NCBI GenBank assembly: GCA_016801845.1
Contig: CM028911.1
Span: 4,076,885-4,140,884 of the forward strand
Length of the DNA: 64,000 bases
Source: Polydactylus sextarius
Taxonomy: Eukaryota > Chordata > Actinopteri > Polynemidae
Direction of reading: 5' to 3'
Shown one piece after another: positions 11,901 through 23,100 of this stretch. A program made the translations under genes and the position numbers. Positions within the stretch are counted from its first letter, which is position 1, and each line of letters begins with the position of its first letter. Under the pieces are notes generated by a model. That model was not told the DNA's origin and made no database searches. It was given only the letters and a program-made list of their open reading frames with translations.

Positions 11901-14097
11901 CAAAGACCTCATGTACTGCAGGGAAAGGGAAAGAGAGAGACATCGCCACTTAATAAACCAGAGAAGTCAGGACTTGTGTAAAGTATCAAAACTACCACTA
12001 TTCCTCCTTTACTCTACACCACTTTACTGCTCATGTCCTGTGATGCAAAATAGCATTTCAGGACTGATGAAAGCAATCCAGAAGCTGCAGTCAGGGTGGG
12101 GGTTTCTTACCGCTTCCTTGATGATGTCGAAGCGCCTCTCGTCGATCTCGAAGGTGGCCATTTTCTCGATGATCTTCTTCAGCAGGATGTGCTGCTTGTC
12201 ATTGTAACCTTTAACAGACAGCTGCAGCAGACAGTGATAGAGGACAGGTGGCACATTATCACCTAACTGAAAGATAATGTGAGCCTGCTATGATTAGTGA
12301 AGTGTCACACAGGACACACTGTAGTATCTTATATTGATTTGGTGGTTTTGACCTTTATATTCTACACTTAATATGTGGGGATAAGTACTGTAATTGCTGG
12401 CTGACCGTAGCTTACAATGAGTCACTACCACTACAGCACACATCACTAAACTACTTCACAACAGCTCCTCATTCCCTTGAAATGTTCCAACAAACATAAA
12501 CAAAGAAGAATAGAAAAAATATTGACTCCTATCAACCAATTGTCATTAAAAGATTAAGCTCCAGTTAAACACAATGTCGTAATATCATAAATATGATGCG
12601 TTTGAGCAGAAAATGGAACAAAATCGTCTACAAATATTCTGTACAAGAGGTCTATGAAGTTTTTCCTATGCAAATGAGTGTTTTAAAAATTAAACTAGGA
12701 CACTCAAGGTTATTTAAAGCTTCCCACACCTTATGACCCTTATGATTCAGCAAAACCTCCAGCTACATGTCTGCGCGCTCAGACACGGCCCGTTCCTCGT
12801 CTCTCCCTGTTGCTACGTCCCTGAGGTGACACCTGTTCAAAGTAATCTCTCCTAACATCATTAACCTTGACAAAAAAAGGCCAGCCAGCCACACCGATAC
12901 TGCTGACTCTAGTCGATTACACGCAGACATCATCACATCACACATCACACCACAGTCGTGAAATTTACTGGTGAGAGGTAGAGCCAATGAATGCAGGTTA
13001 GTGGGTAACATGGCAAAAAAGAAGCAATGTTAGTGGGGAAGTTATGAAAGCTTGAAAGAATAGAGAAAAAAAAAAAAACCCACACACCACCACCACCACC
13101 ACAGCAAATCATTGTCATTCAAGGTTTTGGTTGTTACTTTGCTATGCGACAATAAATAAACTGCTGCAGTCCTAAACTGAGAAATAAAAATGGAACCAGA
13201 CTCGCTTCCACCAACAGAAACGTTGCTATAAATTACGTCAAAGAATCTGGATCGTTTGGCTTTAATCCTCATTCATCTCCTACCTGTATAATGCAACAAA
13301 ATAGAAGTGAGAGAACGGCAGCCAAAACAAAAACAATCAAACAGAGTAGTTACAACGGTGCCATCTACTTTTTTTTTTTTTTTTTACTCCTGCATGTTCG
13401 CTGTCTGATTAGGTCATCCTGAGAGTTTTGGACGCGATTTCGCCAAGACTCAAAGTCTGCACTGAGTTTAAAATATGTCAGTTTCTATTGGCATATGATG
13501 ACAAGTCATAATATTAATGTAAAAATTAAAGTGGAAAGTTAATTTCTAAATCGCAAATCTTGGAAATGAGAAAGTCTTTTGACAAAGACTTAATTTGGGT
13601 GGAAAGGGTCATGAAAAACGATAACATCTTTAGCTAAATGACACTGTATGGTGAAGCAGCATATTATGTTGACATTTGCAAGAAAGACAAGCAGCAAAAG
13701 GAGATTCCAGTAAACCCCTCAGATTAGACAAACGACACACAGCATTACATACAACCAAACTACGTAAAGTTGAAAACTAAGCTACTTCCACACTCTGGCA
13801 AAGTCTCCAACCCGACCCGGCCGCCAGCACCCCCCACTCCCGTCCACAATTCAAACATCTTACTTACGAGAATGGCATTCATCCCTGAGGCTACGCCATA
13901 CACCAGCCCGGCCAGGCGGGCTGCATATGTATACTCTTTTAAATCATCCTTCAGTAACCTGAGCAACAAGTAGGTCATGTTGCAGTGCACGGGGTCTACA
14001 TATAGGTAGCGACTAATGGGAGGAAAAGAAGAAGGAAAGGAGGAAAACAAACAAAACAAATGACAAATGTTTGTTGGGAATGAGAGGATTGCAAAAC

Positions 14098-14150
<53 letters not shown>

Positions 14151-17100
14151 AATCCGAGTATGAGAAGAATGATAAGAGAGTATGTATATGCAGCCTTGTG
14201 ACCAGCTTTCTGTCCAGCAAGACTGGCTAAAACTATTCTACCGGAAACTCAAACTATCACCGGTTTCAGATCAACATTTAAATCACAAATTCAGCGTCAC
14301 CTGTTGAACACGGCTGCACACTATGCGTTACCACCACATGTGCAGTTGATTTACATTCAACCAGAGGAGAGGAATGACAACGGTTTGATGTGTGAGAGAA
14401 TAAACACCTCCTCGGTGGTCGTAAGGGTTTTGTGAAAGATGGGTGAGCAAAGAGGGAATAAGGATCGATGAGGAATGAAAAGCAAGACGCAGACAGATTG
14501 GAGCGACACCAACCAGGTCTGGGTCAGAAGCTTTTAGCAAATAACTTCAATTCTTTAAGCTGAATAAGTGTACTTCGATAATACAAACAGTTACAGTAAC
14601 TGCTTGAAGTTTATTAATAAAATGTCTTTGACCCAGACCTGGCTGAGCCACAGCAGCCCAGTCTGAGGATGATGAAGGATAGTGGAGGGGAGGTGGGACG
14701 TAAGGTCTGGGATATGGCGTGTGGGGCGATGGGGGGAGCCATTTTGAATACTTACATACATCCCATAGACGGTATTTTGAAGGTCATAGTTCAAGCCAGC
14801 TAGCTCGGCTGCATATGCATACTCGTTGAGGGAGTCCTTGAGGAGCTCCAGATATAAATATGCCATGTTACAATGCAATGGGTCCACATACGCAAACGGG
14901 CTGTAGAGGAAACGGCAGTGGTCAAAAACAAAGCAAAGAAACAAAGCAGATACTCGCTGCTCTCTACTTTTTCTCATGACAGGAGACATGACACCTGATT
15001 GAACAGTCAGTTCATTGTTGTAAAGGTGTAATGTTGCAGGTATATATATATATAGGGTATTTTTTTATCTAATTTGTTACATGTTGGTATTAATAATAGA
15101 GCGTGTTAGACTAATACTCTTTAATTACAGTCCCAGACAGAAAGTTTTGGCAGAACTAGTGTCTAAACCAGGCTAATCCAGCCTTTCCCTGTATTATCTA
15201 TGTGTCATCTGCCAACGCTGGAAGGAATCAGAAGCATTATGGCCAAAGAGGAAGGTGTAGGATTTCCTTCTTTTTTTACTACTTTGTTATTATAAAAGCA
15301 AAACTGTTCCTCTTTAAGTAAAGTCCTGTGATGTATTGGTCTTAACCAACATCAATTAGGCACAACTGTCTGGCGGATGTGGTCTTTATTTAAAATATCA
15401 CCGGAATAGTAATGTTAAGGTTCTGTTAATTAAAAATTAACACCAATTTCAACAATTCTGAGAAACTGAAATAGATTTTTCTTGTCTCATAATTAATAAA
15501 AACTGATCTACATGTGTATTTCTTTATTATTATTTTTCTGGACACCTCACTTATCTGTTGCTACTAGATTTGTGCTTGCAACTGTCGTTATTGAGACGTA
15601 ACAAAAGCTAATGATCTAATAAAAGGTTTCTAGGTAGAACCCAGCGATCCAACATTACAGGTAAATTACAAAAGTCCGTGGTTGTTTACACACCTGAAGA
15701 ACTCAAAGTTCAGGCACGCCTTGGGCAGAAAGAACTTGTCATCCTGCTTGAACCACACCTTGCTCATAGCGGTGTCCTAGGAGAAAAGAAATAAAGAACA
15801 CAAAGGCAGCTTTCGTTTTCATAGTCACTGGAAAAAGGTTCATTCAGAGACGAGGTAATCATTTGCATGAGTCCCTGTGAAAGTCAGCAGGAACACGGTT
15901 CAGTTACATATCACAAGCAGACAGAGTGTGTTTGTTTATTCAAATGAAAGAAAAAATTTTACTTTGATTTCAACAGATTGCAAGATGATATTTAACACTA
16001 CAAGAAAAAGAAGCAACTTGTTAATGACTTAGTTTAGTTTCTCTGATCTTGACACGACGACAGCGATTCAAGTTTTATGTTTCACAATGCGACACTTTAT
16101 TACCATATGAAAAGAGTAACAGGAGATTTTCTTTTAACAATATGCAGTTTAAAAACGGGACTGGGCTTTTTAGATAATGAAGGGTGGCGACACTTAAAAA
16201 TTACCTTGATTAAAGTGGGAAACGATGGTGAATCTTTCTCTAGAGGGTAGATCTCAAAGTTAGTGGGGATGAACTCATTCTTCATGGGCAATTTGAATTT
16301 TCCGTTGAGGTCTGCGCTGGCCCATTTCTGAAAGACAGTACGAGGAGTACGATGAGCGAGCAGCGTCTCAGAGCTTAGACAGTGACCATATAGGAAGCAG
16401 GTAAAGTGACTCACGTTGATGGTCTCTTCAGAAATGGCCTCCTGTTTGTACTGTGTGCCATACCATTCTTCTGTCATGTCTGTTTGTCCTTCAAACGACT
16501 TTGACACCACTGCAACTCTGGGAAAAGAGAAAAAACAGACAGAGAGAGAGAGAGAGAGAGAGAGAAGGGGGTCACATCAGATGGATACAAATACGTCAGT
16601 GCCGGAGGTGATTAGATGCTGTCGGTGTGTAACAACACCACAATGTGATACACAAAAGCTTTTTGATTAGTATTCCATTTAGATCATGTTCGAGGTAGTG
16701 GAGAGACACTGACACGTTTGCAGCCTCTAACTGATGAGCCATGTTTAGAATTCATATATGGTGGCAGACTGACACTCAGTGAGCTGCATTTAGAGTGTAT
16801 GTGTCCCTTAAAACACATATTAACAATAGATCCGTAATTGGTAAACAAATGCTATATGGACGCCATACTAAAACAACATGGCTCTGATGGTCCAACCTAA
16901 CTTGCTATAACTTCACGCACAACTTCTTGAATGAGATTGAAACACAAGGGAACTCTGTTATGAATTCAAAGTAGTGCTGGCGAACGCCCAAGGTTAAATA
17001 GCCACTTCAGTAAAAAGGAAGAGGCTGGCGGTGCAAACTGTCACGGTCTGCCAAATGAGCGCAATCTCATCGCTGGGAAGCATTAAGGAACGCACAAGTC

Positions 17101-20100
17101 ACACAAGTCACACAAGTGCACTTTGCTTGACGCAACAATGGGATCCTGCAAAATGATTCAGAGTTAAAGCTACACGAGGCAAAATTTATACACGACGACT
17201 CAAAAGTCAGTGTGCGGCAGTAAAGTCTGGCTATCGACACTAAATACGTCTGCCCTCTCTGCTATTTTCAGACAACTTGTCACAGTGAAGGTTACAAATT
17301 GGGAATCAAGTCAAAACAGGCAAACACATCAAGACTTTATCATAAAAAACGGCCGAACTGTTCATCAACTTCACAAAGAACAAAATTTTGGACAAGAAAC
17401 GTGGATTACAGTTGCTAATATTTAATTTCAATAACATTATTTTACCGATTATGTGAAAATACAAACAGCATCATAATTTCCAGTAGCCTGAGTTAATTTA
17501 TACTATTCCTGCATCTGCCAACAGATATATTTTCAACATTTTCAACATGCAAAGATCTTTGAATAACAATGACAAGATGTGTATTAACAAGTCAGTTAAT
17601 AACATTTCATACAAGCTCAGTGTGTTGAAATCTTATGATGCCAGCATTTCCAATTTCGAGAGCAAAACTTGATAATGCATTCCCAGGCACACGTATCTGT
17701 CTCCTGATAGAACAAACTAGTTTCTTTACAGGCTGCGGAGATAATTAACTCTGTAAAGTTGTAAAGGCAGAAAATTGAAAATCTGTTTCATCCACATATC
17801 AAAGTAAACCAACGCGACACCGTCACAGCTGGCGGGCAACAAAAATGATTCAGTATCTGTGAGCACAGATATGAAGATATAAATGAGCTATAACCCTGTT
17901 AATACTTAGAAATGAGCAAAGAGAGTCTGAGTTTTTACTGTACGTGAGTAGAAGCTGATGTTCTCAAACTCACCTGACATGTTCTGGTCTCAGCTTATCC
18001 AGCACCATCTCAATCAGATCTGGCCTGAAGTCCTCCAAGAGGTACTCAGCAGCTAGAACCTCTTCTAGAGGGTAGTACTGAAAAACAGAACAGGAAGTTT
18101 TGAGCATTTTAACGCTACAGGTATGTGGGATTTATAATAAAACCTCTCTGGAAAAGACTCACAAAGTAAATATATTTTTCCAATAAAATATTCAGTTTTC
18201 AGCTGCAACTGTAGGGGTCAGATGATAAAACGTTTTCTCTAAAAAGAAGCCTGTTGAGACATCATGCTTCACTGAGTCTGTATGTAATGACTTCCAGCCA
18301 CGTGTTGCAGCCGTGGGTGAAAAAAATTATCCGTGCTGCCAAACCTTCAGAAAGACAATTCCTGTAATTTATGAAACAGTGGCCATTAGGTACTTAAGTC
18401 AATGAGCCTTGCTGTGAAAATCATACAGGAACTGCGATTTTTATCCCGACTGTGTCACTGCAAAGATCTCTTTTTTTTTTCAGCAGCACCAGGCAGTCTG
18501 ATGACGACAGCGGGTACAGACGCAATGAGCTGCATTGTGTCTCCATGGAAACAACCTTTTGCAGATGGAGACGGGACCTACGTGTAGTAAACCAGCCACT
18601 TTGGAAGTGTAGCCACGGGGTCGTTCCTTGTCCTTGAACCTGAAAGCCACTTTGTTTAAATCCTATGGAGAGAAAAAGATGAAAAATGTAACAAATGAAG
18701 TTGCAAGACAAACATAAAAACGCTGTCATAAAACTAAAATTTAGAACCCGATTCTCAACAGAGGAACTGCACAAAGACACATTTTTTACACTGCATCATA
18801 AAAACTTAATACAATCCAGCTTCATTTGACGCTGCCTTATCTAGTAGATAAGATACAGAATTTAGCTGACAGGCCTGAACCCTTCATCCTCCTCTGCTGT
18901 TCCATTAGTCTCTCCACTAACCAGAAATAAGTAGGTCGACTTTGTTCTGCCCCCTCCGTCTGAAATGTTGTGGCTTTGTAGACAACATTAATTACCTTGC
19001 ACTCCTCAAACACCCACGCCTGTGGCCCCTCCGTACGCAGCTTCTGGATGTACTGGAACATGTGGAAGATGATGTCCTCGACGTGCACTGCATAGACACA
19101 CAAATCAGGCCCTCAGTGAATGTCTTTCGCCCACGCCGAGACAATAACTATTCTCGTGCATAAATTGTAAAAAGGTGAATGAACAATATGTCAGAGTCTG
19201 TGAGTAAAACTCACAGAGGCCCTCCTCTGTCAAGTCCACGTTGATGATAAAAAACATGAATCCTCTGGCTCCTTCTTTTTGTCCTCCGACAAGCGTGTTC
19301 ACCCAACCTGTGAACACATACGGCAAACATATTTTAATGATTAGCATGATGTATAATTAGTCAGAAAATTTGACATTTGTCAGTTGTGTTGTTACTCTTT
19401 AATGTTCTTCATAACAAAAAAGGTAATACAGCATCCAGTAACTACCTATCACAAGCTCTAAAAGCTCCAAACATGTTTGACATTATCTTGCAGCTCTACT
19501 TTATGTCTGACCTTTAGATTTGAGCTCAGACAACAAACTCCCAGGTCCTTCATGTCCAATCAGATGCCCTAGATAATGTCCTGGGTTAGACTTGTAGTAC
19601 TTCTGTAAGTCTGGGATGGGAAAGGTCACGTACAGATTCCTGATGTCTTTGATAGGCACCACTTTGTAGAATTGCTGTCAGAACAGACATACACAAACAA
19701 ATCAAGTTAGGAAAATGATCAGCACATTGAAAGGAAGGGGATATTTCTATGACACTAAATAATTCAAACAATTTCCACAGCACTGAATTAACATTCAGCT
19801 CTGATTAAATACTGATATTACCACTCTAGTAGAAAGTGTAAAAAAATAAATAATCTGCTCACTCTGAGATGCTCTTCCTGAAATGGGTGCTCAGGGAATT
19901 CTGGGATAGGCACATTCTTGTTCTCCACTTCTCCAAACAGCTTCACCACCATGGAGGTCAACTCGTCTAATGATTCTGTGGTAACATAGGAGGATAAAAA
20001 AAAATAGTGTTTTAACACTAAAATGATATGCAGCCATGAGGTAAACGAAGTTAAACTGCTTTGACTAAATAATAAAGGACAAAGCTTCAACTGCGCTTTA

Positions 20101-23100
20101 TGTGAAAACATAAACAGACCGAACACTTTCACTATCATCTGCCGTTTCACTGCCATAATTCTCTTTTTAATCATTACAGCAAAAGAAGGCTCAGTCAACA
20201 TTCAGCAGCTGAGTAACTGAGGACCACTTGGAGTGATTCATCACAGTAAGATGCTCTTTTAAGCACTTCTGTCAAACTGCCTTAGTTTCTCATCTCTTCA
20301 GACGTAAAAAAAGAGTTGTGTTGCAAATTGTAAACTGGGGAAACAGTCTGTTGGGATGACGCATAACAGGGACATTTCTCTTTATAACTAACTGCGAGGC
20401 TAAAAATGGGGAAAAAGGGATTCTAAATTGTACATAACAGAGTTGAGACAACCACAAAGGATGTAATACAAATGTGGCATCAACCATTCAGAGGAGCTGC
20501 TGTAACAAACTCATTATCAGCCAGAACTTGTTGAGGAATGTCTTGTTTTTAATTTGTTGCTACAACAGACAAATAGTGAGTTGTAGCTGAAAAAAAAACA
20601 GGAAGTGCTAGTGCAAACCACAAAGGAAGCAGAGGTTTTCAGAGAGAAAAGAGACACTGTATATAAAGGCTACTAGTGAGTGATTAGTCGAATTGCTCTA
20701 TAATTTAAAATATAATAATAATATACACAAGGCTGAGTGATTTTTTTTTTTTTTGTAAGCTCATTTGTGAGAAATGACCTCTTACCTCGTCCTAACACAC
20801 ACAGTCCCATGAGGTTAGAGGAGTAATACGTAGAGTGAAATTTCAGAAGCTCCTGACGGATGTCGATCCCGTCTTTGGATGGTCTGGTCTCCAGGGTCAA
20901 TTTGTTACCTGTAAAAGAAACAAATAAACATCAGTGTGCTGATTTTTATTTTATAAAAACATTCCACAACTCCTCTGTGTCCGAATACAATGGCAATGAT
21001 TTTTTTTTTTTTAAAAATGCTCATCTTCACTGCACAAGGGCAAATGAGGACATTTGAATAGATTCAAAAATATGAGGAGTGTATAGATTGATCATTAAAC
21101 AGTGTGAAACACTGACAGTTCCTCTGTCTGGACCACAAAAAAACATCAGTGCTGTAGTTTCAAGAGCTGAAGTAAATACTCAGTGTAAGCAATGTAGAAA
21201 ATGTTGCGAGTCATTTCCTCGTAGGACATTACACGGCAAGAAAGGTTTTATGTCTTTATAATGTCCTTGTGAAGATATACAAGTACATGAACAAGTTTGT
21301 TTGCCTGCCATCTGTGAATTAACCTTATTTCAAGTACATCTGAAGCTGACATGCTGCTCAGACTCACTGACAGAAAACAAAGCATCAGACTGGAGGAGAT
21401 TCAGTTGATCTGCTAAGGGTACATGACTTTCAGGCCTGTCTGATCCTCCTCTATTCTTCACTGGGATAAAAGCAATATATTTCAAGACTGCCATCAGGTG
21501 GCTATTTTGAGCTCAGAGCTACTCCATGTCCATATCACTTTAATCTGGTTATGCACTCAAATCTGTCTTCAAGCAATACTTAGATGGTACTAATATGAGC
21601 TGCACGTATTCAGACAGTCAGGGAGATAAAATATTGGGCTGTTTAAGTGAGCACTGGCGGCGACTCTGAGGAGTTTCTACCTGTTCCAAATTTGCTGAAG
21701 GGGTGGTTAGGGTTGCCAGTGGCCTTCTCCAACTGAAACAGCCTCCAGGCGTCATTCATCAAGTTCTTCTCATGTTCCGAGTCCACGGCGTTCACCTCAC
21801 GATCCTTGCAGCTCTCATCGAACAGTGGGCACAGGAAGAACTGAGCAAACCTACAGAGATGGTGAGATGACAGCTAATTTAACATGGGATAGAGTGGTTA
21901 TGTATGCAAAAATCACCATTTCACTTGCATTTTGTAATTTTTATTATAAGTTTGCACTTATTTTTTATGATGCTCTGGATTGCTTCGTGGAGGACACGAA
22001 GACATGGAGCAAATCATTTGCCTGAGTATAAAGATTGAGCAACTGCCATGCAAATCAGGAAATGATAAGAATGCCGAAAATTTGAATGTGTTCAAGGCCA
22101 CACCTCAGTTTAGTTCTTGCTGTAGATGCAACAGAGTCGATGAAAAGCACATCTCATTCCCAGCTGGTTGTCAAAATTCAGACAATTCTAATAAAACCAG
22201 TGAACTACAACCCTTGTTGTGAAATTATGTAAATGGAGCCGTTTGCTGTTGTTATTCATGGTAAAAAGTATCAAATGTGTGCACTGAATATAAAGTGTGA
22301 TATAAATATGGTCATTGTGATTGGTACGGTTACGCTGTGGGTAAAATAATGGAGGCCAGCTAATGACAGATATGATCCCTTCAAACACAATGCTCTTGTG
22401 TTTTCAAAGAGGCAACATCATCAATATTTCAGCGTGGTCTGCAATGTCCTTTCCCACCACTAAAGTCCAGATGGCCTTCACAATTCACTGGTGCGGGGGA
22501 ACAATTAGCTTGTGCCACAGAAACAGGTGCTTGCTAGACTATCATTCATTTATAAGTAGGTAAACTAATCCCTATACGTTAAATTCTGACACTGCCTGAC
22601 CGTCCGCTCTGAACCACCACAGCTGACACGTGAGTAAAGCCCCCTGCCAGGATGAGGACACCGGTCTAACCCTGTACCTGAATTTCCTAGTTTAAGAGGG
22701 GGGGTTAATGGTTACAAATAGAACATAATGAAACTGGGTCTGGTAACCAAAGACGGACTTTGATGACTGACAATGACATGGCAGCTGTCTTGGATTAACA
22801 CCTGAGGCCTGTACTACGAAGCGAGTTCAACATACCCAGGATCTCTTTCAGTTATCTGGCTTCACTAACCCTAACAATCGTAGTGTGGCTAAGCGATGCT
22901 ACGAAGCTGCTTATCAACACGATTAGTCAACCCAGGTTTTTCCAATCTAGATGTGTGCACGTTCACATAAAAGAGGCGGTGTTTGCAGCAGATGGCCAAT
23001 CACAAACATGGAAAGAGAACCAGTAGCAGAGCGACGGACTTCACAGCCGAAGAGCAGACGATGATTTTACAACAATATGAGGAATACCGGCCCATAATCC

